NCBI GenBank assembly: GCA_016711345.1
Contig: JADJTD010000001.1
Location: 3,536,001 to 3,600,000, forward strand
Source: Chloracidobacterium sp.
Lineage (GTDB): Bacteria > Acidobacteriota > Blastocatellia > Pyrinomonadales > Pyrinomonadaceae
DNA: 64,000 bases
Direction: 5' to 3'
Below the pieces are notes generated by a model. The model was not told the origin of the DNA, ran no database searches, and saw only the letters and a program-made list of their open reading frames with translations. This document shows positions 16,586-25,067 of the stretch, in pieces; the stretch's first letter is position 1; every line of letters begins with the position of its first letter. Both the position numbers and the translations under genes were made by a program.

Positions 16586-17682
16586 GAGAAATGCCGTCGT
16601 TGGCTAGTATATCCCAACAGGATCTTGCTTACGGTTTGTGAAACGTTCTCAGCCAGATATTCGCGCGGTGCGGTCCAGGCTGCAGGCTGCGCTATGGCGA
16701 TCTCGACTGCACGAAGGATAGATTCAACATCTCCTCCGCCTAGAATATTGCTGCCACATTCAATTGTCTCAGGCCGCTCGGTAACATCGCGAAGCGTCAC
16801 ATTTGGAATGCCGAATATCGCACATTCCTCCTGCACCGTGCCGCTGTCGGTTAAAACGGCGAGCGAATTTTTTTCCAGTTTTACGAAATCAAAAAATCTA
16901 AGTGCTTTCAAAAGGCGCACTTTTTGCGAATCCGGGCGGATGCCGTACTGCTCAAGTTTTTCGGCCGTTCTCGGATGGACCGAGACCAAAATATTCTTTC
17001 CGAATTTTGAAGCGACCTCAGCAAGGCCATTAAAAATTCCCGCCAGCCGCTCAGGGATATCGACATTCTCTGCGCGATGCAAAGTAACAAGGAGGTAATC
17101 AAAAGGCTTGACCTTGAGGCTATCCATCACGTCGCTGGACTCGATGTTGTCAGCATAGTTGTCCAAAACCTCTTTGATCGGGTTGCCGGTGATGTAAATG
17201 CGGTCGCGCTCAATGCCTTCGCGAACGAGATTTTCTTTGCTTCGTTCGGTGTAAGGCATAAGCACAGTACTGGAATGGTCGATGATACGCCGGTTGATCT
17301 CTTCGGGAACGCGGTCGTCAAAGCAGCGGTTGCCCGCCTCCATATGAAATACCGGAATGCGTCGTCTGGATGCAACGATCGCAGAAAGTGCGCTGTTCGT
17401 GTCGCCAAGAATAAGGACGCGGTCCGGCTTGTGTTGTTCGAGCAGCTCGTCGCACTTTGTCAGGATCTGTCCGATCTGATCGCCGAATGATTTTGATTTG
17501 ATGCCGAGATGAACGTCTGGCGTACGAACATCGAGGTCCTGGATGAAAACATCGCTCAGGCTCTCGTCATAATTTTGGCCGGTATGTACGGAGACATGCT
17601 CGCAATGTTGGTCGAGCACCTTCATGACGAGGCTGAGCCTGATTATTTCCGGCCGCGTGCCGAAGATCGTCATTATCTTCAT
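16582..17682 (-). CDS. wecB: Non-hydrolysing UDP-N-acetyl sugar 2-epimerase (WecB/WbvD/CapG-like)
   Basis: A 366-residue 2-epimerase. Motifs: GTRPEIIRL near the N-terminus, VHTGQNYDESLSDVF, HMEAGNRCFDDRVPEEINRR and TDSGTVQEE. In this locus it is paired with a CapE/WbvB-like dehydratase and an RmlD-like reductase, so it more likely epimerises a UDP-L-6-deoxy-amino sugar at C2 than UDP-GlcNAc itself. The start is the ATG at 17682 (an internal ATG at 17673 is possible). An array of 20-bp tandem repeats fills the 258 bases between it and the upstream dehydratase gene. Confidence 0.87.
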   Translation of the reverse strand: MKIMTIFGTRPEIIRLSLVMKVLDQHCEHVSVHTGQNYDESLSDVFIQDLDVRTPDVHLGIKSKSFGDQIGQILTKCDELLEQHKPDRVLILGDTNSALSAIVASRRRIPVFHMEAGNRCFDDRVPEEINRRIIDHSSTVLMPYTERSKENLVREGIERDRIYITGNPIKEVLDNYADNIESSDVMDSLKVKPFDYLLVTLHRAENVDIPERLAGIFNGLAEVASKFGKNILVSVHPRTAEKLEQYGIRPDSQKVRLLKALRFFDFVKLEKNSLAVLTDSGTVQEECAIFGIPNVTLRDVTERPETIECGSNILGGGDVESILRAVEIAIAQPAAWTAPREYLAENVSQTVSKILLGYTSQRRHFS

Positions 17683-17724
17683 AAATTTCAGTTTTCAGCG
17701 TATTTTATGCCAGGAACTTAATAG

Positions 17725-17940
17725 TGTTAAGTATTTCGCCTGTTTGCTTTAAATATTACGTGTTATATGCAATTTTTTTGTGTTATGGCAATTTCTCGCC
17801 TGTTATGAGCGATTTTCACCTGTTATGAGTGTTTCTCACTTGTTATGAGCATTTCTCGCCTGTTATGAGCGTTTCTACCGTGTTACGGGCATTTCTTGCC
17901 TGTTACGAGCATTTCTTGCCTATTACGAACGACTTTTGTC
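17725..17940. repeat. 20-bp in-phase tandem repeat array
   Basis: Nine consecutive 20-base units run from 17761 to 17940 in perfect phase (consensus TGTTATGAGCATTTCTCGCC), with degenerate units reaching back to about 17725. The outer units are the most diverged. There are no spacers, so it is not CRISPR, and 20 is not a multiple of three, so it is not a coding repeat. The array begins one base after the dehydratase stop and ends about 40 bases before wecB, inside the operon. Confidence 0.95.
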
Positions 17941-17941
17941 G

Positions 17942-19030
17942 TTAATTCATGAATTGCATGATTTCTCCGCTCGAATTCCTCAGTAGGTCACGTAATTCCG
18001 GCACGGCAAGATTATTGTCGCGTGAAGAATATTCAGTTTCGAGCGCAGGCATAATATCTTGTTCCGCTCTAAGCTCCGGCAAAACAGGAAGAATGACATA
18101 ATAATCCCCGCGTTCGACTGTTCTAAAGCACTCTTCTTCCGAAACCATTATTTCGTGAACCTTTTCGCCGGGTCTAATTCCGGTGTAAACCAAAGGCAGG
18201 TTTTTCCCACCCATCAGAGCGAGAGCAACGTCCGATATTTTCGCCGACGCTACTTTAGGAACAAAAGTCTCACCACGTCCATCAGATCGGACCGCTTCAA
18301 AAACCGTATCGACGGCGTGATCTAGACTCAATAAAAACCGTGTCATTTCGGCAAGTGTGATCGTTATCGGCTGATCATTTTTGATCTGCTCAACAAACAG
18401 CGGAATGATCGAACCGCGTGAAGCGATCACGTTTCCGTAACGGACACAATTAAATTTAGTCGAGTCGCAATCACGGTTCGCCTCGATCAACACTCGTTCC
18501 TGCAATGCCTTTGTCATACCCATGACATTGATAGGTTTGCACGCCTTGTCAGTCGAAATTCCGATCACTTTTTCAATGTGCAGATCGTTTTCGCGCACAG
18601 CGCGGACGATATTTGCCGCACCGTAGATATTTGTCAGGATCGCTTCAAAAGGAAAATACTCGCAGGAAGGCACCTGCTTTAATGCGGCCGCGTTGAAGAC
18701 AACATCGGCATCGCGCATCGCGGCGACTAACGCCGAATAATCGCGAACATCGCCGATACGGAAATTAAGACGGTCAAGAGAATTTTGATAGATAACGTCG
18801 TCGGTCGCCGTCTCGCGATTCATGTACTCGAGACGCATGTAATGCTGCTTGGCCTCATCGCGTGAAAAGACGGTGATCTTTTCAGGCATACCCATTTCAC
18901 CCGTCAGCAGACGGTTGACAAGCGTTTTCCCAAGCGAGCCTGTGCCGCCGGTTACAAGTATTCGTTTACCTTCTAATTCTTTCATTTTCCAGCGAAACAA
19001 CAAGTTTAGCTTTATTCTGATAATTACCAA
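17942..19030 (-). CDS. UDP-GlcNAc 4,6-dehydratase, 5-inverting (CapE/WbjB/WbvB-like)
   Basis: A short-chain dehydrogenase of about 346-362 residues that converts UDP-GlcNAc to a 4-keto-6-deoxy-L-sugar. GGTGSLGK binds the cofactor. SRDEAKQHYMRLEY and the MxxxK catalytic motif (MGMTK instead of YxxxK) are marks of the CapE/WbjB group, in which Met replaces the usual Tyr. The first 15 residues before KELEGKRILV are doubtful; a start at the Met just before KELEG is likely. With the RmlD-like reductase and the 2-epimerase it would give UDP-L-RhaNAc/UDP-L-QuiNAc. Confidence 0.87.
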   Translation of the reverse strand: MVIIRIKLNLLFRWKMKELEGKRILVTGGTGSLGKTLVNRLLTGEMGMPEKITVFSRDEAKQHYMRLEYMNRETATDDVIYQNSLDRLNFRIGDVRDYSALVAAMRDADVVFNAAALKQVPSCEYFPFEAILTNIYGAANIVRAVRENDLHIEKVIGISTDKACKPINVMGMTKALQERVLIEANRDCDSTKFNCVRYGNVIASRGSIIPLFVEQIKNDQPITITLAEMTRFLLSLDHAVDTVFEAVRSDGRGETFVPKVASAKISDVALALMGGKNLPLVYTGIRPGEKVHEIMVSEEECFRTVERGDYYVILPVLPELRAEQDIMPALETEYSSRDNNLAVPELRDLLRNSSGEIMQFMN

Positions 19031-19051
19031 AATACCTGCACCAGATATGCG

Positions 19052-20230
19052 TTAGGTCGAAACAAGAGCAAAATCGAGAACTTTCCGGTTAGAATTCTCG
19101 TGTTCAGGGTCCGAAAGCCAAGCAACGGCGAATCGGCGTGCATTTTCCGACCTTATGCGAAAGTCGTCGTTGTCCATATTCTGACAATTGTTAATTACGG
19201 CTAGCCACGAATCGGGATTTTCAAGAGGAATATCCCAGCCGATCACGTCTTTTTCCAAATTTCTCCACGGCGTACGGTCGCTAATAATGAGCGGACAGCC
19301 GGCAGCGAGTGCCTCAATAAAAATGTGGCCAAAATTCTCGCCAAGTGTTGGCAGCACAAAAAAATGATATTTGGCGAGCGTACTTGCGACATCTTCATGT
19401 AAAACCGGCCCTTTTGCCTCTATTTTGATGTTAGGTGGTAGCTTTTTGATGAGAGCCTGACATTCTCGCCAATAATCAGCGTCCTCTATCGGCCCAAAAA
19501 TATCAATGCAAAGATCATCCTTAAGCCTCCGAACATGCTCGAGGAGAAAATTGAAGTTCTTTTTCCGCATAAACCGCGACAAAAAAACCATCTTTGCTTG
19601 TCCTGGCCTCTTTTCCGGTTTTGCGGCCAGATCAAAATCGCCAAGAGTTATCTGCGGTGGCATATTTGGAGCAATAGAGATCTTGGCTTCGCCGCCGAAA
19701 ATGGCATGTATGCTTTCCTGCTCGAATTCAGACGCTGCTTTCCATGCAATATTGTCCAATAATTTCAATGATTTAGCCGCCCTCAGGTAAAGTTGTTTCT
19801 TAAGAGGTTTGATGGACAAAGCTCCGGGAACAAGCTCGCCTTCTGGGGCAAGGACGATCGGAATAGCGTCAATCGCGTTACATCTACGCAAAATCAACGT
19901 AAAGACAGTCAACGGACTAAAAAAACTATTGAGGTATATGGCGTCGGGTTTGATCTCGCGGACAAGCTTTTTGATCGACCCAAGCCGAATACTATCTTTC
20001 GAAAGATAATGGACGTCGGTGTTCTCAATTTGATTCCAGTCGTTGATCCTGACATTTGTGTAAGATGCCCTATTTAGAGGGCCGTCGTGATCTCGCGTGA
20101 CGATCTTAAACTCATAACCATCGCTTAGACGGTCAACCATATTCACGAGTGTCCGCATTGCTCCGCCGCTCTCGAAACCGGGGAGATAATAATCACAGAT
20201 AATCAGGATGACCGGTTTTACTTTTTCCAT
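19052..20230 (-). CDS. GT4 family glycosyltransferase
   Basis: A 392-residue glycosyltransferase with a glycine-rich N-terminal loop for sugar binding (LPGFESGGAMRTLVNMVDRL) and the GT4 C-terminal signature around FFVLPTLGENFGHIFIEALAAGCPLI, where the EX7E glutamates sit. It acts at the cytoplasmic membrane on a lipid-linked repeat unit. It overlaps the RmlD-like gene by 13 bases and lies 21 bases before the dehydratase gene. Donor sugar not predictable. Confidence 0.85.
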   Translation of the reverse strand: MEKVKPVILIICDYYLPGFESGGAMRTLVNMVDRLSDGYEFKIVTRDHDGPLNRASYTNVRINDWNQIENTDVHYLSKDSIRLGSIKKLVREIKPDAIYLNSFFSPLTVFTLILRRCNAIDAIPIVLAPEGELVPGALSIKPLKKQLYLRAAKSLKLLDNIAWKAASEFEQESIHAIFGGEAKISIAPNMPPQITLGDFDLAAKPEKRPGQAKMVFLSRFMRKKNFNFLLEHVRRLKDDLCIDIFGPIEDADYWRECQALIKKLPPNIKIEAKGPVLHEDVASTLAKYHFFVLPTLGENFGHIFIEALAAGCPLIISDRTPWRNLEKDVIGWDIPLENPDSWLAVINNCQNMDNDDFRIRSENARRFAVAWLSDPEHENSNRKVLDFALVST

Positions 20231-21096
20231 TTATCGTAGGGAGTCGGGTCGGCGGCCATCTGTTCGATCATCTTTTCCCAGGAGAGTGGTGAGAAATCGG
20301 TCGCCTTCCTAAATGACAGTGAATTGAGGCTTCTGTCTATGACAAAATCTTCAAAAGGTTCGATCACAACATTTGCTTGATAATATTTATTCAAAAGGCC
20401 AAGTAACTCGAACTTATTTATCGGATCACTGGAAACGTGATAGACGCCGTTGAGTTCGGGATGTTTAGTGACGATGTCGGATACGATCTTTGCTAGAACA
20501 ATCGTCGGAAATCCGGAATAGATAGCATTCACATATCCTGTAACGTTTTTGCCGCGATTGCTGAGGAACCATTCGACCACGCTGTGACCCGTTGTCAATT
20601 CTCTTCCAATTATTGAAGTGCGGATAGTAAGACAGTTGTCTCCCGTTTGTTCACCGAGAAATTTGCTGATGCCGTAAAGATCATTTGCATCAGGATTATC
20701 AGTTTCGACGTAATTTCCCTTTTTGCCGTCAAAGACACAGTCGGTGCTTAACGTGATAAGTCGAAAATGATATTCGCTGGACAAGACCGCCAAGCGTTTA
20801 GGACAAACAGAATTGACGCTGAGAGTATTGATGACATCTTCCGATGCCGGAAGTTGCTTAACAACGCCGACGGCATTGATAACAATGTCTGGTTTCGTGT
20901 TTTCAATTGCTGAGCGTATGGACTCGATGTCTAGAACATTAATATTCTCAACGATGCTTTTTCTATCAAAGAAACCGAACTTGCTGATCGAATCAAAACC
21001 CAATCTGATTGTGGCAAAAACCTCGAAATCGGTACTCAACTGCTGATAAAGTTTGTGGCCAAGCATCCCACTTGCGCCAAATATTAAAACCCGCAT
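20218..21096 (-). CDS. RmlD-like SDR reductase (WbvR-like)
   Basis: A 292-residue extended SDR of the RmlD substrate-binding type. It has FGASGMLGHKLYQQL at the N-terminus, STDCVFDGKKGNY and catalytic YGISK. RmlD homologues reduce 4-keto sugars; with a CapE/WbvB-like 5-inverting dehydratase and a WecB/WbvD-like epimerase the trio matches the UDP-L-QuiNAc pathway described for Vibrio cholerae O37. This pathway assignment is inference from gene set. No RmlA, B or C is in the window, which argues against dTDP-rhamnose. Confidence 0.78.
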   Translation of the reverse strand: MRVLIFGASGMLGHKLYQQLSTDFEVFATIRLGFDSISKFGFFDRKSIVENINVLDIESIRSAIENTKPDIVINAVGVVKQLPASEDVINTLSVNSVCPKRLAVLSSEYHFRLITLSTDCVFDGKKGNYVETDNPDANDLYGISKFLGEQTGDNCLTIRTSIIGRELTTGHSVVEWFLSNRGKNVTGYVNAIYSGFPTIVLAKIVSDIVTKHPELNGVYHVSSDPINKFELLGLLNKYYQANVVIEPFEDFVIDRSLNSLSFRKATDFSPLSWEKMIEQMAADPTPYDKWKK

Positions 21097-21118
21097 TTTA
21101 ATTCTTAGTGAAATGAAA

Positions 21119-22114
21119 TTAATTGCCCAATACCGATTCGTAAATCTCTAAATACTCTGCCGCCAAGCTCTTTGAACTAAATCTAAGGATATTTCGAGTT
21201 CCATTTAAAACTAATTCCTCACGATACTTTGGTTCGTTAATTATCTTAATCAAACCATTTCTAATGGCAATCACATCGTTTGGATCTGCGAGAAACGCGC
21301 CGGCTCCCGCCACATCTTTCATTGGCGAACGGTAGCTTGTAATTACCGGCTTTTTCATCGCCTGAGCCTCTATGATAGGCAGCCCAAATCCCTCATAAGT
21401 TGAACAAAAGGCTATAATGTCCGCGTTTCTATATTCTTCGATCATGTCTTTTGTCCCTAAGTCAAAAACATTTTCGAACTGAACATCGCTGGTCGCTAAA
21501 GCTTCTTTTATATTAGCACTCACTCGCCCTATTATTCGAAGTCTGCAATTTACGCCGTCCAGAGCCCTTATCAAATTGGGGACATTCTTGTTTGCGGATG
21601 TGCCGATCTGCAGGATTATCGGACGTTTTTGATCAAATGGCTTGATCGGTTCTGGGGCGAGACCATTGACGAGAGGATTTTCGATGACGCGAATCTTCCC
21701 TGGATCACAATGTGTGTATTTGACTATTTCATCCTTCGTCGCTTGTGAAATGGCCGTTATAAATTTGAGCCTTTTTACTGGCAAGTCCAGAAATAGCTTT
21801 TTTAGAACATATCGCCTGACACCCGTTCGCCGATGGAGAAACACCAAGTCATGGATCGTCAGAACGGTCTTGTCCGCAGGCAGTCGTAAGGCCATATAAT
21901 GTATTTGGCCCGTTATGTGATAAATATCTGCCAACTTCGGTCGAAAGAACAACAGATTCAGCAAAATGTCTAACGGACTGTTGCCGTATGGCATCTTTTG
22001 AGATTCGATGTCGAATTGGTCGGCCGGAATATCCTTGGAAATTTGGTCAAAAACCCTTTCGATACTGACTGACTCAAACGGCTTTCTATCGACAAAGAGG
22101 ATCTTGTGATTCAT
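21119..22114 (-). CDS. GT4 family glycosyltransferase
   Basis: A 331-residue glycosyltransferase. It has a GT-B fold with VLTIHDLVFLHRR, a central ILQIGTSANKNVPNLIRAL nucleotide-binding strand and CSTYEGFGLPIIEAQAMKKPVI carrying the EX7E motif. The start is the ATG at 22114 (MNHKILFVDRKP); the longer in-frame opening to 22183 would overlap the heptose kinase gene by 56 bases. It follows hldA closely, which hints at a heptosyltransferase role, but GT4 enzymes are not classical heptosyltransferases and this is only context. Confidence 0.83.
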   Translation of the reverse strand: MNHKILFVDRKPFESVSIERVFDQISKDIPADQFDIESQKMPYGNSPLDILLNLLFFRPKLADIYHITGQIHYMALRLPADKTVLTIHDLVFLHRRTGVRRYVLKKLFLDLPVKRLKFITAISQATKDEIVKYTHCDPGKIRVIENPLVNGLAPEPIKPFDQKRPIILQIGTSANKNVPNLIRALDGVNCRLRIIGRVSANIKEALATSDVQFENVFDLGTKDMIEEYRNADIIAFCSTYEGFGLPIIEAQAMKKPVITSYRSPMKDVAGAGAFLADPNDVIAIRNGLIKIINEPKYREELVLNGTRNILRFSSKSLAAEYLEIYESVLGN

Positions 22115-22127
22115 CAAATTTGGCACG

Positions 22128-23090
22128 TCAAGTCTTCTCAATAGCAGGTTCCAACATTTGGCGTGTGATCGCAGTCGTTCCAACCTGTTCTACGACCAAA
22201 CCGGCAGCAAGATTTGCGATGCGAGCTGCTTCGACAAAATCCAATCCAGCCCCAAAAGCGACTCCAAGACTCGCAATGACTGTATCTCCCGCACCCGTTA
22301 CATCATACGTCTCCTTCGCCGCTGTACTCAGATGAAACGGTTCCTTATCTTTTTGAAACAGCGTCATGCCGTCTTCGCCCTGTGTGATCAGAACCATTGC
22401 AAGGTCTAACTCATTCAGCAACTGATTGCCGGCGATAGACACAAGGTCGGGCATGTCCTCGTTAAGATTGCAGGCTTCCGCAGCTTCGCGGCGGTTAGGT
22501 GTTATGAGCGATGCTCCAGCGTAACGTGAATAGTTTTTGCCCTTAGGATCGACGAGAACGATTTTTCCTTGCGAACGAGCGGAATCGATCAAACGCCACA
22601 AAAGACTTGGCAACAACAAGCCTTTGGCATAATCAGAAACTATAATAGCGTCAACGTCAGGTAATACGGCTGCAATATTTTTCCAAATACTTTCATGGTC
22701 TTCATCCGAAAAGTCCTCTGTAGTTTCTTGATCTACGCGAACAACCTGTTGGCTGTGAGCGATAACTCGCGTTTTAACGCTAGTAGGACGACCGGCGATG
22801 CGTACAAGCGAATCTGATTCGACCCCCTTCCTTTTAAGCAAAGTTACAAGCGTGTCGGCATCATTATCCGCTCCAATCACCCCGACAAGGTGAGCCGTTG
22901 CACCGAGTCCGGCGATGTTTGCGGCGACATTGGCGGCACCGCCCGGAGCGAAAGTGCTTTTTTCTAGCTCGACGACGGGTACAGGAGCCTCAGGGGAAAT
23001 GCGTTTGACGCTGCCCCACCAATAACGGTCGAGCATTATGTCGCCAACCACGAGAATCTTTACATTTGCAAAATTATCTAAAATGCTCAT
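22128..23090 (-). CDS. hldA: D-glycero-beta-D-manno-heptose-7-phosphate kinase
   Basis: A 320-residue PfkB-family kinase equal to the first domain of HldE. It shows VVGDIMLDRYWWGSVKRISPEAPVPVV, APGGAANVAANIAGLG, and the ATP/anion-hole motif DVTGAGDTVIASL near the C-terminus. It phosphorylates heptose-7-phosphate at C1. Here the kinase is separate from the nucleotidyltransferase domain. The start overlaps the stop of the fused gene upstream by four bases (ATGA), so the two are coupled. Confidence 0.92.
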   Translation of the reverse strand: MSILDNFANVKILVVGDIMLDRYWWGSVKRISPEAPVPVVELEKSTFAPGGAANVAANIAGLGATAHLVGVIGADNDADTLVTLLKRKGVESDSLVRIAGRPTSVKTRVIAHSQQVVRVDQETTEDFSDEDHESIWKNIAAVLPDVDAIIVSDYAKGLLLPSLLWRLIDSARSQGKIVLVDPKGKNYSRYAGASLITPNRREAAEACNLNEDMPDLVSIAGNQLLNELDLAMVLITQGEDGMTLFQKDKEPFHLSTAAKETYDVTGAGDTVIASLGVAFGAGLDFVEAARIANLAAGLVVEQVGTTAITRQMLEPAIEKT

Positions 23091-24091
23091 TTGGTATCGG
23101 CGAATTTAGTGTCGATGATCTCGCACCAGATGTGAGCGATAGTTATGTGCGCTTCTTGAATACGAGCGGTACGTTTCGACGGAACCATAAAGCAAGCATC
23201 GCAGAGCGACGCCAATTTCTTGCCGTTAGCACCTGTCATGCCAAGTATTTTACAGCCTGCACTTCTTGCCGTCATTACGGCGGAAATTATATTCGGTGAA
23301 TTGCCGCTTGTACTTATCGCGATAAGCAAGTCGCCGTCCGAAGCGAGAGCTTCGACCTGACGGGCAAAGACACGTTCGAAATCGAAATCGTTAGCTATTG
23401 CAGTCAGTGCTGATGTGTCGGTCGTCAAGGCTATCGCTGGCAACCCCTTACGTTCGGATTCGTAACGGCAGACGAGCTCAGTTGCAATGTGTTGGGCGTC
23501 GGCAGCACTGCCGCCGTTTCCACAAATAAGGACTTTTTTACCCGCTTGAAAAGTTTGAAAAATAAGCTCAGCGCATTCCGCAATGTTCGCTTCATAAGTG
23601 GCGTGCAGCATTTTGAAAAGCGCGATGTGCTCATTAAGTGAACTGGCGATCATCGGATCGCTACCTTCATTTTGTTGAACAGTATTCTTTTCCATCCGCT
23701 TAATAATATTGCTGGTTGAAAATCCGTCCTTTAAAGGCAGCGAAAACACTTCCCCGCCGTTAGAACGAACAAAATCTGCACCGATGATCTCAGATTCCTG
23801 CCAGTCACCGCCTTTTACAAGGACATCAGGCTTGATCTGTTTTATCAAATTCTCTGGTGTCAACTCATAAAAAACCAAAACCTCGTCCACCGACCTCAAA
23901 CCTAACAGCACTTCAGATCGCTCTTTCTGACTGTTGACCGGCCTTCCATGTCCCTTTATCGACGCCACGGACGCATCGCTGTTAATGCCAACTATCAGTT
24001 TTGTTCCAAGAGCTTTTGCCCTCGACAATAGATCGATATGTCCAGGATGCAAAATGTCAAAACAGCCGTTGGTGAAAACTATCTTTTCCAT
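23087..24091 (-). CDS. Fusion: heptose-1-phosphate nucleotidyltransferase + sedoheptulose-7-phosphate isomerase
   Basis: A 334-residue two-domain protein. Residues 1-135 are the HldC/RfaE2-type nucleotidyltransferase: FTNGCFDILHPGHIDLL holds the HxGH site, and KGGDW and STSNIIKRM follow. Residues about 150-334 are a GmhA isomerase: LICGNGGSAADAQHIATEL, AISTSGNSPNII and ARIQEAHITIAHIWCEIID. The usual fusion partner of the nucleotidyltransferase is the HldA kinase; joining it to GmhA puts the first and last steps of activated-heptose synthesis in one chain. GmhB and HldD are not in the window. Confidence 0.9.
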   Translation of the reverse strand: MEKIVFTNGCFDILHPGHIDLLSRAKALGTKLIVGINSDASVASIKGHGRPVNSQKERSEVLLGLRSVDEVLVFYELTPENLIKQIKPDVLVKGGDWQESEIIGADFVRSNGGEVFSLPLKDGFSTSNIIKRMEKNTVQQNEGSDPMIASSLNEHIALFKMLHATYEANIAECAELIFQTFQAGKKVLICGNGGSAADAQHIATELVCRYESERKGLPAIALTTDTSALTAIANDFDFERVFARQVEALASDGDLLIAISTSGNSPNIISAVMTARSAGCKILGMTGANGKKLASLCDACFMVPSKRTARIQEAHITIAHIWCEIIDTKFADTK

Positions 24092-24149
24092 AGATGACTG
24101 GAACGATTATAGCCTCTGCCTTATCGTTTTGCCACGAAAGCTCGAATAA

Positions 24150-25067
24150 TCAGGCTTTTCGTGCCTTGACGATTGCCTTGTTGGAATTGAATAGATTTGT
24201 TCCTAAAAATGGATACGCGAATGGTGTGATAATTGGTGATAGGGACGACGGAAGTCCAAGTCTTTCGAGCAGGTATATTTCCACGTACTTTCTCACGGGC
24301 CATGACAGTTCGTTTTTGATCTCGATCTCGATGTCGGCAAAGCCCGCATTTGTGAGCAGTCTTTTCAATGCTTCCGACGTATAATTCTGAAGATGAAAAA
24401 CCGACGTTCTGCCGCGTTGCCAAATAATTCCCGCTTTTCGTAAGCCGGGAATTTTCTGGACGAAATGCATTACACGATCAGTTCGCGTTACGACCGGCGT
24501 GTGAAAATATACGAATCCGTCCTTTTTTAGGATCCTCGAACACGCACCGATCAAATATGCCGGATCGGGAACATGCTCGACCACGTCCAGCAAAGTCGCC
24601 GCATTAAATGCAGCCGACGGAACGGCGCTGTAATCGTAGTCCTGATAAATGTGCGTGGCAATATCAGCGATCCCCGAGAGATCCGAACCTTTTATCTCGT
24701 GGGCAGAAACATCGCTATAGCCATTTTCGTGCAACATCTCAACAAACATTCCATTGCCGGTGCCAATGTCGATCACGCTGTCGCTCTTTGAAATAAAACT
24801 ATCGAGATGGGTAATGGCGGTCGCCATCTTTTCGCGGTTTTCGGCCTCGATATCAGCATAATAACTTGTTGAATCAAGAGTAGAATATGCCTCACCCAAT
24901 TCTTTGCTGGTGATCTCATTCCCCACAAAAACGCACTCGCATTCTATGCACCTGTAATTGCGAATGACGGTCGTTGAACTATGCTCGTTTTGTGTTTCGC
25001 AAAGGAATTCGATAGTACTCGAACCGCATACTCTACAAAGGCCTGATTTTTCCTTTGAAGCTATCAT
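24150..25067 (-). CDS. Class I SAM methyltransferase with N-terminal zinc ribbon
   Basis: A 305-residue protein. A CxxC pair near the N-terminus (LCRVCG, then YRCIECECVF) forms a probable zinc ribbon. The methyltransferase fold follows (VIDIGTGNGMFVEML, then LLDVVEHVPDPAYLIGACSR). Such zinc-ribbon methyltransferases are common in O-antigen and capsule loci, where they methylate sugars or end chains. Its start overlaps the polymerase stop by four bases. Substrate not predictable. Confidence 0.8.
   Translation of the reverse strand: MIASKEKSGLCRVCGSSTIEFLCETQNEHSSTTVIRNYRCIECECVFVGNEITSKELGEAYSTLDSTSYYADIEAENREKMATAITHLDSFISKSDSVIDIGTGNGMFVEMLHENGYSDVSAHEIKGSDLSGIADIATHIYQDYDYSAVPSAAFNAATLLDVVEHVPDPAYLIGACSRILKKDGFVYFHTPVVTRTDRVMHFVQKIPGLRKAGIIWQRGRTSVFHLQNYTSEALKRLLTNAGFADIEIEIKNELSWPVRKYVEIYLLERLGLPSSLSPIITPFAYPFLGTNLFNSNKAIVKARKA

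Noticed and set aside
17725..17940. CRISPR array
   Set aside because: Units are contiguous 20-mers without spacers, and no cas genes are present.
20218..21096. dTDP-L-rhamnose synthesis (RmlD)
   Set aside because: RmlA, RmlB and RmlC are absent; the neighbours fit a UDP-L-amino-sugar route better.
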